NCBI RefSeq assembly: GCF_024347595.1
Contig: NZ_AP025506.1
Coordinates: forward strand, 1,550,001 to 1,614,000
Direction: 5' to 3'
Length of the DNA stretch: 64,000 nt
From: Vibrio pomeroyi
Lineage (GTDB): Bacteria > Pseudomonadota > Gammaproteobacteria > Enterobacterales > Vibrionaceae
The position numbers and the translations under genes are program-made. This document shows, one piece after another, positions 44,517 to 53,492 of the stretch. The notes beneath the pieces were generated by a model. The model did no database searches. It was not told the origin of the DNA and worked only from the letters and a program-made list of their open reading frames with translations. The stretch's first letter is position 1. Each line of letters opens with the position of its first letter.

Positions 44517-44696
44517 ATGTACGAACTAACACTACTTCTAAGCTTAATGATCGGTGGCGCTGACAGCACGGCTGAAATGGAAATTAATACCCAATTTACG
44601 ACTCTTGAGCAATGTAACGAAGAAGGCGCAGCGTTAACCGAGAAGTTAAATGCCACCGATCTTAAAGTGCTCCAAGTTCAATGTGAGCGTGACTAA
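44517..44696 (+). CDS. 59-residue small protein, unrecognised
   Basis: The frame runs from ATG 44517 to TAA 44694-44696 and reads MYELTLLLSLMIGGADSTAE, then MEINTQFTTLEQCNEEGAAL and a C-terminal part with a second Cys (VQCERD). AGAGGA lies eight bases before the ATG. The N-terminal hydrophobic stretch could be a short signal or anchor; the rest, with a Cys pair about 22 residues apart, looks like a small periplasmic fold. The pattern of a Leu-rich lead then TxFxTLEQC is seen in small vibrio exported proteins, but no family name can be given. Confidence 0.55.
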   Translation: MYELTLLLSLMIGGADSTAEMEINTQFTTLEQCNEEGAALTEKLNATDLKVLQVQCERD

Positions 44697-44986
44697 TCAA
44701 GAGAGCTAGTTTAACAATATGGGCACATATCTTTGTGTCCATATCACATCAACATAATAACTTATCCCTTACTCTCTCCATCTGAAACTCTTTCGTTAGC
44801 CACTACAAGTAAAACCATACTATTAACACGCCTTCGTCAAAATACTATTTCCCTTCCACTTGCTGTTTATATAATTTGAAACAATTTCATCTAACCTGTT
44901 GTTAAATATTTACTATTTGTTAGTGTGTTTAGGTGCACATTGAGGATGTGCATCACAATTAGTGAAGAATAATAGTAGGAGTTGCG

Positions 44987-45475
44987 ATGAGTATTATAGT
45001 GAGACGGTCTGAACCGTCAGATGCAAAGGGAATCAAAGAAGTTTACGAATGCACTAATGCTTATTCCGGTACGCTGCAACTCCCAAATCCGTCTCTGGAA
45101 AGCTGGCAGAAACGAATCTCCAATATCCCTGATAACGTGTACTCCTATGTCGCGTTAATTGATGGAGAAATTGTCGGTAATTTAGGAATGGAAGTGTGTG
45201 TAAACCCGAGAAGGCGTCATGTTGCTTCATTCGGTATGGGTGTTAAAGACCATGTATTAGGCAAAGGTGTCGGCAGTCAGCTACTCGCAACCGCGATCGA
45301 CTTGTGTGATAACTGGATTAACATCAAACGACTGGAACTCACAGTCTATACCGATAACGAACGAGCGATCAGCCTGTATAAGAAGTTTGGTTTCGTTATT
45401 GAAGGGGAGTCAGCAGGTTTTGCCTTTAGAAATGGCGAATATGTGGCGGCTTATCACATGGCTCGACTGGTATAG
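44987..45475 (+). CDS. GNAT acetyltransferase, YhhY-like
   Basis: A 162-residue N-acetyltransferase. It follows E. coli YhhY (L-amino acid N-acetyltransferase) along its whole length: LQLPNPSLESWQKRI, NPRRRHVASFGMGV, the acetyl-CoA loop GKGVGSQLL, RLELTVYTDNERAISLYKKFGF and NGEYVAAYHMARL. AGGAG lies upstream of the ATG. It is monocistronic, with a terminator at 45534. Substrate by homology only. Confidence 0.82.
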   Translation: MSIIVRRSEPSDAKGIKEVYECTNAYSGTLQLPNPSLESWQKRISNIPDNVYSYVALIDGEIVGNLGMEVCVNPRRRHVASFGMGVKDHVLGKGVGSQLLATAIDLCDNWINIKRLELTVYTDNERAISLYKKFGFVIEGESAGFAFRNGEYVAAYHMARLV

Positions 45476-45533
45476 CGCTCGGTTTCTAACACACGGCTAT
45501 AGCTAACACAGCTAGAGTTCTTTAATAGATAAT

Positions 45534-45568
45534 AAAACGCCACGTTACAAGAACGTGGCGTTTTCTAT
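45534..45568. terminator. Terminator between convergent genes
   Basis: AAAACGCCACGTT and AACGTGGCGTTTT form a 13-bp stem with a short loop, A- and T-flanked, serving the GNAT gene and possibly the leftward MazG-like gene. Confidence 0.88.
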
Positions 45569-45611
45569 TTCAGTCAACTGATGCTTTAAAGTGCTTCAGT
45601 TTTAACCTTAC

Positions 45612-46187
45612 TTAAGCTGTAAGAGGCTCAAGGTTCGCAGGACGGTAATGTACAGATTTTAGTACCTTACCTTGGCGAACGGTTTTGCCTTCAGATACAA
45701 AATCTTCCGCACACTTAGCAATGATGTATTCGCCTTTCTGAACAGCCATCAGTTTGATGTTTTGCTCAGCGTAGAAAGCTTCAGTTTCTGCGTATTCTGT
45801 TTCGTTACGACACACTTTGCTCATGTTGCTTGAGTGTACTTCGTCCCAGCAAGGCAGAAAGTCGATTGAACGGTTTTTAGAAACATTCAACAGTAGGTCA
45901 ATCAGGTAGCTGATTGCTAGGTTGTCTTCTACCTTAGCTTGGCCAAGGTGAACCAAACGTCCCATCAAAACATAAACGCTGTCTACAATAGCGTCCGCTT
46001 GTTCGATTTTAGAGTCAGCTTCTGCAAGTTCTGTCAGTTCTTCGATCGCTAGAGAGGTATGTAGCGTATCGCCTTTTTCGTCCATTGTTTCAGGAGCAGC
46101 AACAGGCAGATCAAAAGTACTGCGGAACTCTTCAATGTCGCGGTAAAGGTGATCGTAGATTTCTTGGCTTAGTTGAGAAAGGTTCAT
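45612..46187 (-). CDS. MazG-like nucleoside triphosphate pyrophosphohydrolase family protein
   Basis: A 191-residue all-alpha NTP pyrophosphohydrolase-like protein. The metal-binding pattern is in SLAIEELTELAEAD and EQADAIVDSVYVLMG (E-x-x-E helix followed by E/D-x-x-D helix), as in MazG-type enzymes. The C-terminal third (GEYIIAKCAEDFVSEGKT) is outside the core. The start at M5 of the longest frame (46187) is preferred since GGATAGG precedes it; ATG 46199 is the alternative. It would hydrolyse a (d)NTP to NMP and pyrophosphate; which one is unknown. Confidence 0.7.
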   Translation of the reverse strand: MNLSQLSQEIYDHLYRDIEEFRSTFDLPVAAPETMDEKGDTLHTSLAIEELTELAEADSKIEQADAIVDSVYVLMGRLVHLGQAKVEDNLAISYLIDLLLNVSKNRSIDFLPCWDEVHSSNMSKVCRNETEYAETEAFYAEQNIKLMAVQKGEYIIAKCAEDFVSEGKTVRQGKVLKSVHYRPANLEPLTA

Positions 46188-46400
46188 TTTCCTATCCATT
46201 CTGTTTCGTTAATGGATTATTTTATCAAAGCTGGGAATAGGGTGCTAACGCAAAGTGGAGGAAGTCGACTTTTATTCATTGGATCAATGAGGTATTTTGC
46301 ACACAAACTAATTGATTATTATGTTTATTTACACTTTACTCTTTTAAATATACCAAATATTGATGTTGTCACTAACTTCGGCAGCAGTGGGATCCCAAGT

Positions 46401-47471
46401 ATGCACCAAGCTAGTGAAAGTGAAATTGTTATACGCCGCTTGTACCAAATCACCAATGATTATCGAAAGGGTTTCGATATTCAGATTGCTCAGCTGCTTA
46501 TCATGGGGCTTGAACGCTTCGATTTAGATATTGGTATTCTGTCTAAAGTAGACGGCAACACTTATCTAGTTGAACATTGCGTGACTCCAGAAGGTGTCGA
46601 CTTAAAAAGCGGTGACATGTTCGACTACCGTTCGACCTATTGCGAAATTACCTGCAAATCGAGTGGACCTATTTGCATTGAACACTGCGGTAAACACAAA
46701 ATCTACGCGAGACATCCTGCTTACCAATCCTTTGGCTTAGAATCTTATATTGGGATTCCTATTTTCGTCGACGACGAGCTCTATGGCACTCTCAATTTCT
46801 CGAGTGGTAACCCGTATTATCGCGAGTTCAAAGAGTTTGATATTGATGTAATGAAGTTGATGGCTTCATGGATTGAGGTGGAATTGGTCCGAAGGCAACA
46901 AGAGCACAAGCTGCAAGAGCTGAACGAGAAGCTAGAATACCAAGCTTTATATGACCCGCTCACACATCTACCGAATAGACGTTGTTTGTTCAAAACGTTG
47001 AATGCGGAAGTCGAGCAGCTCAAAGGCTCTTTAGGTAAGGGCACTTTGGCTGTTGTCGATATCGATTTCTTTAAACAGGTTAATGATACTTATGGTCACC
47101 AAATGGGTGACGTTGTGTTGAAGAAAGTGGCCAATGTTCTGAGCAACAACACGCAAGAAGGTGAGTTTGTCGCACGCTTCGGTGGTGAGGAATTCATTCT
47201 TTGGTACCCAAATAGTAATCCAAGCGGTGTTGAAGATAAGTTCAGATCGCTTTTGGAAGATATGAAGAAAATTACACTCGATAGAAAACCTGTCACGGTA
47301 TCAATCGGAGCGTGTCATTTTGAATTGAGTACGGGTGATAGCAAAGGGGAAAGGATGTCGGCACTCGATTCTCTGATTAAAGTGGCCGATGAGTGTTTAT
47401 ATATCGCCAAACAAAATGGACGAGATCAGTTTGTATCTCGTCCATATCATCAAGAACGTGCAAGTTCGTAA
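46401..47471 (+). CDS. GAF-GGDEF diguanylate cyclase
   Basis: A 356-residue signalling enzyme. A GAF sensor domain (about 20-180, YIGIPIFVDDELYGTLNF) is followed by a coiled linker and a GGDEF domain beginning DPLTHLPNRRCLF. The active-site motif is intact (RFGGEEF) and catalysis is expected (c-di-GMP synthesis). The I-site RxxD is not obvious. ATG 46401 is preferred over the much longer frame from 46173, which would overlap the opposite gene and add unconserved residues. Confidence 0.85.
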   Translation: MHQASESEIVIRRLYQITNDYRKGFDIQIAQLLIMGLERFDLDIGILSKVDGNTYLVEHCVTPEGVDLKSGDMFDYRSTYCEITCKSSGPICIEHCGKHKIYARHPAYQSFGLESYIGIPIFVDDELYGTLNFSSGNPYYREFKEFDIDVMKLMASWIEVELVRRQQEHKLQELNEKLEYQALYDPLTHLPNRRCLFKTLNAEVEQLKGSLGKGTLAVVDIDFFKQVNDTYGHQMGDVVLKKVANVLSNNTQEGEFVARFGGEEFILWYPNSNPSGVEDKFRSLLEDMKKITLDRKPVTVSIGACHFELSTGDSKGERMSALDSLIKVADECLYIAKQNGRDQFVSRPYHQERASS

Positions 47472-47509
47472 ACACGGAAAACGTATTGCATTTTCCGATT
47501 CGGAATCGC

Positions 47510-48076
47510 TTAACTAAATAGGTAAGGGAACAGTTTACGACGCTCTTCTGGCGTTAAAGACTCAACTCTCGCGATGTTGGTATCTGGGATCGCTTCAGGG
47601 TTAGGGTAGTGCTTCAGTACCTTTTCCATGCTTGCTTCACGAATCAAATGGTAAACAGGGTATGGAGAGCGGTTCGTTAGGTTTTCATCGTCTTCTGGAT
47701 CCGCACCACCAAAGCAATAGTCAGGGTGGAACGTTGCCACTTGGTAAACGCCTTCCCAGTCCTGCTGTTTGATCAGCGCTTCAACCCAATCAATGAACAT
47801 GTTGTAGTCAAAGAAATCTTGCAGCATGTTAGGAACCACCACCAAGGTCGTCTCTAACTCAGCAACTGGCGTGTTATCTAACTCTACGAAATGCGTCATT
47901 ATGTCTTCTAGTAACGCTTCTTCCGTATTCGCTTCACTCACAAAGATCTTAATCTGTTTATTACGTTGTGGCTTGGCTGCGAATGGGCACAGGTTTAGGC
48001 CAATAACAACATCGTCTAACCATTGTTTTACTTGGTCATGGATGGTTTGAAGATCTGTGCTTTGAGTGTTCGACAT
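47510..48076 (-). CDS. DUF1415 family protein
   Basis: A 188-residue cytosolic protein recognisable as DUF1415 by VIGLNLCPFAAKPQRN, a central LVVVPNMLQDFFDYN, YQVATFHPDYCFGGADPED and the ending PEERRKLFPY. The two conserved cysteines and the DYxFGG block suggest an enzyme, but no function has been assigned to the family. It is convergent with the cyclase gene and lies downstream of a leftward MFS gene's promoter region. Confidence 0.85.
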   Translation of the reverse strand: MSNTQSTDLQTIHDQVKQWLDDVVIGLNLCPFAAKPQRNKQIKIFVSEANTEEALLEDIMTHFVELDNTPVAELETTLVVVPNMLQDFFDYNMFIDWVEALIKQQDWEGVYQVATFHPDYCFGGADPEDDENLTNRSPYPVYHLIREASMEKVLKHYPNPEAIPDTNIARVESLTPEERRKLFPYLFS

Positions 48077-48160
48077 AACAGGTTCCGAAATGAAATTTTG
48101 CGTAGGATATCAGAACGAACGTCAATCAAAAGCAATAATTCATTGGATACCTTGTCTTAG

Positions 48161-49360
48161 TTAAGCTTCGGCTAGTTTAGAAGTCGATACTTGCAACTGT
48201 TTTAACTGATAGACCCATGCAAATATCGCGACATAGAAGATAGAACCGCCCGCTATCACACCGTTCCAGCCAAATAACTGCCAGCAGTACAAGAGCAAGA
48301 ATCCACCTAAACTACCGCCAATATAATAGTGAACCAGATAGAGCGCGGTCGCTGTAGCCTTAGCGCTTGGGGCTTTTTGGCTCACCCAAGAGTAGGCAAG
48401 GGTATGTGCGAAGAAGGCTCCGCCACTAATCAGTAGTAAACCTGCAAGCATGAACGGCACTTTATCGACAGCAGAAACCAACATTCCGATTAAGCTGATA
48501 CACACGCCCATTAAGATTCCGTTTAAAGGATCAAAGCGAAGTGTCCATTTGTTGGATAGCTTAGAGCTGACAGTACCAGCCAAGTAACAAAGGAATATGA
48601 GTGAGGCCAAACCAACAGGTACTGAGTGCGGTTCGGATACCAGTCTAAAGCCCATTACAGAGTACAGGTTAACAAACAGGGCGAAGTTGGCGCCGCCAAT
48701 CAACATAGCAAGCCACAAAGTACGGTTTCTTAAGTGCATCACGACTGATCGGTTGTGATGAAAGAACAGCCCTTTTTGAGGTTTGAAATTCTGTTGGTCA
48801 GGCAAGCGATAGGCAATAAAGAGTGCACCAAGCAATGAACCGACAACGAAAAACAACACCGTTGCATGCCAATCGAAATAGTCTGTGATTAAGCCGCCTA
48901 ATACACGCCCGAAGATGCCACCTAAAGAGTTGGCCGCAATATAACCGCCAATCGCGACAGCAAAGGCTTTGGGTGTTAACTCTTCGACCATATAAGCAAC
49001 CGCCACACCAGCAAACGCTGCTACTGCGATGCCCATGAACGCGCGCGCAATTACGAGTTGTAGCAAGGTAGTCGTGAACACCATGCTTAACCCTATTAAT
49101 GGGATAGCGAACAGGCTGAACAGAATGATAGGTTTACGACCAAAGGTTTCAGAGGCAATTGCCCAAGGTACCAAGCTAATCGAAAGGCCGAGTGTTGTAG
49201 CAGCAAACAACCAGTTGATTTGGGTTTCTGATACTTGGAAGTGTTCTGCCATGTGCGGCAAGATAGGTTGAAAAAGGTAGAGGTTACAGAAAATGATAAA
49301 CGAACCAATCGCCAATGATTGGGTGATTCGTTTGTATTGAGAACTGCCTTTATCAAACAT
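48161..49360 (-). CDS. MFS transporter, YnfM/arabinose-efflux-like
   Basis: A 399-residue major facilitator with twelve membrane segments. The family-specific loop between segments 2 and 3 appears as SLVPWAIASETFGRKPIILF. It resembles YnfM-like drug or metabolite exporters. It is divergent from the LysR gene at 49471, which most likely regulates it. The substrate is unknown. Confidence 0.85.
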   Translation of the reverse strand: MFDKGSSQYKRITQSLAIGSFIIFCNLYLFQPILPHMAEHFQVSETQINWLFAATTLGLSISLVPWAIASETFGRKPIILFSLFAIPLIGLSMVFTTTLLQLVIARAFMGIAVAAFAGVAVAYMVEELTPKAFAVAIGGYIAANSLGGIFGRVLGGLITDYFDWHATVLFFVVGSLLGALFIAYRLPDQQNFKPQKGLFFHHNRSVVMHLRNRTLWLAMLIGGANFALFVNLYSVMGFRLVSEPHSVPVGLASLIFLCYLAGTVSSKLSNKWTLRFDPLNGILMGVCISLIGMLVSAVDKVPFMLAGLLLISGGAFFAHTLAYSWVSQKAPSAKATATALYLVHYYIGGSLGGFLLLYCWQLFGWNGVIAGGSIFYVAIFAWVYQLKQLQVSTSKLAEA

Positions 49361-49429
49361 CTACGTAGCGCCTGTACGAGTAATTAAGCTATTTGTGAAC
49401 AAGTTATCAGCACAATGGTGATTAAAGAA

Positions 49430-49466
49430 ATATATTAAAAATATCACCTCTATATATTTAATATAT
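49430..49466. promoter_or_regulatory. Perfect 10-bp inverted repeat, probable LysR operator
   Basis: ATATATTAAA (49430-49439) and TTTAATATAT (49457-49466) are perfect reverse complements separated by 17 bases, ending four bases before the LysR start at 49471. A site this close to the start would serve autorepression, and it sits in the shared promoter region of the divergent MFS gene. Confidence 0.5.
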
Positions 49467-49470
49467 CAGC

Positions 49471-50343
49471 ATGCTTGAATCAAAACCCCTTCGACATTTT
49501 CTAGCCGTAGCTCAATTTGGCAACTTCACGCAGGCGGCTAAAGCGCTGCATATTGCACAGCCTGCATTGAGTATCTCCATAAAAAAACTCGAACAAACGT
49601 TGGAGTTAGTTCTATTTCGTCGCGGAGACAAATCTGTCACCTTAACCGAAGAGGGAAAGGTGTTGTTTGAGCATGCCAAGCGAATCGCCCAACAGTTTGA
49701 TGATGCGCAGCTTGCGATGAACGAGTTAAAGGGGTTGGAGAAAGGTGAGGTGCGGTTAGGAGCACCAAGCATGATGGGGAGTTACTTTTTCCCACAGGTG
49801 GTGATGGCCTTTAAAAGCCAATACCCAAACCTGAAGTTAACGCTGATTGATGCGGGTACAGCTTCGATACGCGAGATGCTATTAAACGGTGAACTCGATA
49901 TTGGGGTGATCAATCATGAAAATGTGCCAGATGATCTCGAAACCGACCACCTACTTAGTTCTGAGATGTTAGCCGTTGTAGGCAAAGAACACCCATTAGC
50001 ATCGCAACCATCCATTACTTTTGAAGAGTTTTTCGCTCAAGAGCTGATCATGTTCAAGTCGGGTTATTTCCACCGGGATTTTATTGATGCGACCTGCAAG
50101 AAATACGATCTAGATATGACCATCGCGTTCGAGACCAACTTATTACCGATGATTCTGTCTATCGTGAAACGGGAATTCGCGATTACGGCACTGCTAAGCT
50201 TAGTCACAGAGTACGAAGAAGATGTGGTAGGCGTGCCATTCAAAGATCCTGTGAAACTTAATCTCTCATTGGCTTGGAGGAAGGAGGGTTATTTGTCGAA
50301 AGCAGACCGAACCTTTATTGATTTCGTAAAGCAGTATGTGTGA
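49471..50343 (+). CDS. LysR-family transcriptional regulator
   Basis: A 290-residue LysR regulator with its winged helix at GNFTQAAKALHIAQPALSIS (about residues 16-35) and a co-inducer domain resembling CynR/CidR types. It is divergent from the MFS transporter with 110 bases between starts, the standard layout for an exporter and its regulator. No Shine-Dalgarno is seen before ATG; the inverted repeat occupies that place. Confidence 0.88.
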   Translation: MLESKPLRHFLAVAQFGNFTQAAKALHIAQPALSISIKKLEQTLELVLFRRGDKSVTLTEEGKVLFEHAKRIAQQFDDAQLAMNELKGLEKGEVRLGAPSMMGSYFFPQVVMAFKSQYPNLKLTLIDAGTASIREMLLNGELDIGVINHENVPDDLETDHLLSSEMLAVVGKEHPLASQPSITFEEFFAQELIMFKSGYFHRDFIDATCKKYDLDMTIAFETNLLPMILSIVKREFAITALLSLVTEYEEDVVGVPFKDPVKLNLSLAWRKEGYLSKADRTFIDFVKQYV

Positions 50344-50509
50344 TGAATTCTTGTCAAACGAGCTAGTAATTTGAACCAAGGTCACACTTTAGCGGGCGAG
50401 TTGCGACTGGTGTCACGTTTTGAGTCTTAAATATTAACGGCTTATAATTTACTAAGTACGTGTAATACTCAATAATCACTATACCTTTTGAGTATGGCAT
50501 ACTGATTTT

Positions 50510-50635
50510 ATGAAATGTGAATGTAAAGAGCAAAAACTGGTTAGGATTCATCGAACGTTTATGGATCGTTTCTTCGGTATTAAGGGGCGATACCAGTGTG
50601 TCAATTGTGGTACGGTCTTCAAAATTAAAGGCTAA
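50510..50635 (+). CDS. 41-residue zinc-ribbon microprotein, copy 1
   Basis: The frame encodes MKCECKEQKLVRIHRTFMDR then FFGIKGRYQCVNCGTVFKIK and a final Gly. Cysteines at 3, 5, 30 and 33 (CxC...CxxC) form a likely zinc ribbon, with many basic residues between. A second gene 400 bases downstream (51037) encodes a protein of identical length, with 25 of 41 residues the same and all four cysteines kept. That conservation is the main evidence it is real. No Shine-Dalgarno is present; an 8-bp perfect inverted repeat (50465-50495) lies 14 bases upstream of ATG. Nucleic-acid binding is a guess from the ribbon. Confidence 0.7.
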   Translation: MKCECKEQKLVRIHRTFMDRFFGIKGRYQCVNCGTVFKIKG

Positions 50636-51036
50636 TAATTAATCCGATTTAAAGCTAGTACACATTAGTCTTTATCTTCGCTTTGTCATATAGGCCTGTA
50701 TCTAACGGGTCTAGTGTTTTTCGTTGTCGAACAGTCCCGCATTTATCGTCTAAAGTGTGTTTGGTTGTCGATTAGTCGATTTATATTCAAATCTAATTCA
50801 AACTCTTCAAATTACATTCATCCTATTTCACCTGTTGTCCTCATCGATTTGTTAGTAGTCTCTTCGTCTAACCTAATGTTTTTTAAGGTAAGTAGCTTTA
50901 AGATTTGTTTTGATATGATAGTTTTAATGTTAGTTATATTATTTACAGAAAAACGTGTGTCCTGCGATATGGTTACCTGAGATTTACTAAGACATATTGC
51001 TTACCAATCAGTTATTAATTTGGTAATCGCAGAACA
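50636..51036. other. Spacer between the microprotein paralogs
   Basis: This 401-base AT-rich stretch has no convincing gene. An 88-codon frame at 50714-50980 has poor codon character and no ribosome binding site. The inverted repeat TTACCAA/TTGGTAA (51001-51026) at its right end belongs to the second microprotein's leader. Confidence 0.45.
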
Positions 51037-51162
51037 ATGAAATGTACGTGTAAAGATCAAAGGCTCGTTAGAGTTCACCGAACAATATTGGACAGATTTT
51101 TGGGTATTAAAGAAAGGTACAAGTGCGCTGCTTGCGGTGCGTGTTTAAGAGTAAAAGGTTAA
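51037..51162 (+). CDS. 41-residue zinc-ribbon microprotein, copy 2
   Basis: The frame encodes MKCTCKDQRLVRVHRTILDR then FLGIKERYKCAACGACLRVK and Gly. It keeps C3, C5, C30 and C33 of copy 1 and adds C36. Substitutions against copy 1 are largely conservative (K/R, I/V, E/D), which argues for selection on protein. As in copy 1 there is no Shine-Dalgarno but a perfect 7-bp inverted repeat (TTACCAA 51001-51007, TTGGTAA 51020-51026) just upstream of ATG. Function unknown. Confidence 0.7.
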   Translation: MKCTCKDQRLVRVHRTILDRFLGIKERYKCAACGACLRVKG

Positions 51163-51204
51163 CCTTGCTCAAGGTTGGTAACTGGCTGTTATAAGAGTAT
51201 AAAA

Positions 51205-51242
51205 CAAAGCCCGTAGATCCTTATTCGGATCTGCGGGCTTAG
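51205..51242 (-). terminator. Terminator for the glutaredoxin-like gene
   Basis: AAGCCCGTAGATCC and GGATCTGCGGGCTT form a 14-base stem with one G-T mismatch. Read leftward it is followed by TTTGTTTTAT. It lies 30 bases past the leftward stop of the glutaredoxin-like gene. Confidence 0.8.
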
Positions 51243-51272
51243 CTGTATAGAAGTATGACGGCTCAGAGTACG

Positions 51273-51509
51273 TTAGGTGTTCTTAGAGTTATACATCTTA
51301 TCGAAGTTCTTCTGATTCCATCCGACCATCACTTGGTCGCCGATTTTCAGTACAGGGATAGAGCGAGCACCCATTGCCTGTAACTCTTTACGGCCACGTT
51401 GCATTTTTGCATTCGTTAGGCGGTAAACAATTTTCTTAGAGTCCAAATAGCGTTGGGCATCTTTACAGTGTGGGCATTTGTCTGCGACGTACAATACAAC
51501 ACGTTTCAT
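51273..51509 (-). CDS. Glutaredoxin-like protein
   Basis: A 78-residue thioredoxin-fold protein with the redox pair CPHC at residues 12-15, the cis-Pro in ARSIPVLKIGDQ (near 52) and the C-terminal MVGWNQKNFD in place of the usual GG-x-D-D glutathione loop. It likely acts as a small thiol-disulfide reductant. It is a single leftward gene with its own terminator. Confidence 0.85.
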   Translation of the reverse strand: MKRVVLYVADKCPHCKDAQRYLDSKKIVYRLTNAKMQRGRKELQAMGARSIPVLKIGDQVMVGWNQKNFDKMYNSKNT

Positions 51510-51646
51510 TTTTTCATTCTCTTGGTGAATCTCGCTAAAGTGTAACGAATCCTAGGTGATTAGAAAAGTGTGATCAGTTACACTATGCGGCTCAATTTTC
51601 AAGACCACAACGTATTGTCGTGGCGTAACTTGTACGGTCTTTCAGA

Positions 51647-52144
51647 ATGCATCCTTCTTTACGCTATATTCAAGGCTATCCTAAGCACATTATCGACCCT
51701 GTGACTCAACTTGTAGAGTCGGGTAAATTGGTGCCGTGGTTTGAAGCTCGCTATCCAAATAATCATGAAATAAAAAGCGAGAAAGCTCTTTTTGATTATG
51801 CGATTGAGATTAAAAATCGCTACATGAAGAAAACACCACCGATCAGCAAAGTGATTTATGACGGGAAGATACACCTAATCAATAATGCATTAGGCCTTCA
51901 CTCTTACGTTGCCAAGAATCACGGTGGCAAGATCAAATCGAAGAATGAGATTCGTATCGCCAGTGTCTTTAGAAATGCACCAGAGCCGTTGCTTCGAATG
52001 CTGGTCGTGCATGAACTGGCGCACATCAAAGAGAAAGAGCACGACAAAGCCTTTTACCAACTATGCTGTCACATGGAACCGGAATATCACCAACTTGAAT
52101 TGGATGCCCGTTTATTCATGATGTATTTAGATTTAAAGAAGTAG
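51647..52144 (+). CDS. YgjP-like M48-type metallopeptidase (DUF45)
   Basis: A 165-residue soluble protein with the zinc motif [15 protein letters not shown] (near residues 125-139), as in the YgjP/DUF45 group; the third ligand is the His in the EKEHDKAF helix. The C-terminus resembles E. coli YgjP in length and sequence. The physiological substrate is unclear. The next gene (rlmF) starts four bases after its stop, so the two are an operon. Confidence 0.82.
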   Translation: MHPSLRYIQGYPKHIIDPVTQLVESGKLVPWFEARYPNNHEIKSEKALFDYAIEIKNRYMKKTPPISKVIYDGKIHLINNALGLHSYVAKNHGGKIKSKNEIRIASVFRNAPEPLLRMLVVHELAHIKEKEHDKAFYQLCCHMEPEYHQLELDARLFMMYLDLKK

Positions 52145-52148
52145 CCCA

Positions 52149-53402
52149 ATGAGCCAATCACAAAATAGAACTACGCTAAGCCTGTCGAAAAACAGCGCCT
52201 CTGATAAAAACCGTAACAGTGCGGATTCAAAAGCGGCTGGACAGAATAAATCCAAGCGCGTTTCTGGTAAACCAACCAATAATAAAGGCGGAGCGGGTAA
52301 AGCACCGTTTAAGAAAGGCACTTCGAATAAGAGCGCATCAAATAGATCGAACGGTTCGCAAAAGCCTTCTGGCTCGAAACGTACGGGTGGTTCGAAACGT
52401 AACAAGAATAATGCTAAACCAGTGGGCGGACTGCACCCGAGAAACCAGCACACAGGTCGCTACGACTTCGAGTTACTAGTTGCCGCATTACCTGAGTTGA
52501 AAGAGCACTTGATTAAGAATCCTGTTGGTGAAGATACGATCAACTTCTCTGAACCATTGGCGGTAAAGTTACTCAACAAGGCACTGCTAGCGCATCATTA
52601 TGGCGTTAAGCATTGGGACATTCCCGCGGGTTACCTATGTCCGCCAATCCCAGGCCGAGCGGATTACATTCATAGAGTGGCAGACATTCTTAACAGCGAT
52701 GGTCAAGGCGAACCTTATAATCATGCTTCTGTGAAGGCGTTGGATATTGGTGTTGGTGCAAACTGTATTTACCCAATCATTGGTACGACTGAATACAAAT
52801 GGCGTTGTACGGGCACAGATGTTGACCCTGTATCCATCAAAACTGCAAACTTCATTGCAGAAAGTAACGCGAACCTAAAAGGCAAGATCCGAGCGCGCTT
52901 GCAAGCAGACTCTGAAGCCATCTTTAAAGGCGTGATTAAGGATAATGAACGTTACGATGTCACTATTTGTAACCCTCCATTCCACGGTTCTTTAGAAGAA
53001 GCGGAAAAAGGGTCACAGCGTAAGCTTGATAATCTAGCAGCAAACCGAGCTAAGAAAGCAGGTAAGTCATTCAAGCCAGAATCTAAAAAATCGCAGGCGA
53101 AGCAAGACAAGCCAACCTTAAACTTTGGTGGTCAAAAAGCGGAGTTATGGTGTCCAGGTGGTGAAGCGGCTTTCATTATGAAAATGGCGAGAGAGAGCCA
53201 GCAGTTTGCAACGCAAGTGCTGTGGTTTACGACTCTGATTTCTAAGAAAGACAACGTAGACATGATTCGTTCAGAGCTTGGTAAGTTGAGAGCAAAACAA
53301 GTGAAAGTAGTAGAGATGTCGCAAGGCCAAAAGGTGAGTCGCTTTGTAGCGTGGACCTTTATGGACGACGAGCAAAGACAAGAGTGGATTGCACTTAAAT
53401 AA
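52149..53402 (+). CDS. rlmF: 23S rRNA (adenine-1618-N6)-methyltransferase RlmF
   Basis: A 417-residue enzyme that methylates A1618 of 23S rRNA using S-adenosylmethionine. A basic, Ser/Asn/Lys-rich, probably disordered extension (1-95) precedes the conserved domain ([16 protein letters not shown] onward). The SAM site is [16 protein letters not shown], and the catalytic N6-adenine motif is [11 protein letters not shown]. The basic extension may help rRNA contact. It is coupled to the YgjP-like gene by a four-base gap. Confidence 0.92.
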   Translation: MSQSQNRTTLSLSKNSASDKNRNSADSKAAGQNKSKRVSGKPTNNKGGAGKAPFKKGTSNKSASNRSNGSQKPSGSKRTGGSKRNKNNAKPVGGLHPRNQHTGRYDFELLVAALPELKEHLIKNPVGEDTINFSEPLAVKLLNKALLAHHYGVKHWDIPAGYLCPPIPGRADYIHRVADILNSDGQGEPYNHASVKALDIGVGANCIYPIIGTTEYKWRCTGTDVDPVSIKTANFIAESNANLKGKIRARLQADSEAIFKGVIKDNERYDVTICNPPFHGSLEEAEKGSQRKLDNLAANRAKKAGKSFKPESKKSQAKQDKPTLNFGGQKAELWCPGGEAAFIMKMARESQQFATQVLWFTTLISKKDNVDMIRSELGKLRAKQVKVVEMSQGQKVSRFVAWTFMDDEQRQEWIALK

Positions 53403-53438
53403 CACTTTAATACCAGAATGTACCTAATAGCTTGAATA

Positions 53439-53480
53439 AGAAAACGGGCTTGTTGTTTATTCAACAAGCCCGTTTTTTAT
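53439..53480. terminator. Bidirectional terminator between rlmF and the TPR lipoprotein gene
   Basis: AAAACGGGCTTGTTG and CAACAAGCCCGTTTT form a perfect 15-bp stem with A- and T-runs on either side. Confidence 0.92.
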
Positions 53481-53492
53481 ATTCTAGTGAGT

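Noticed and set aside
50714..50980. 88-codon frame between the two microproteins
   Set aside because: Very hydrophobic, Ser/Phe/Ile-rich translation with no ribosome binding site; typical of chance AT-rich DNA.
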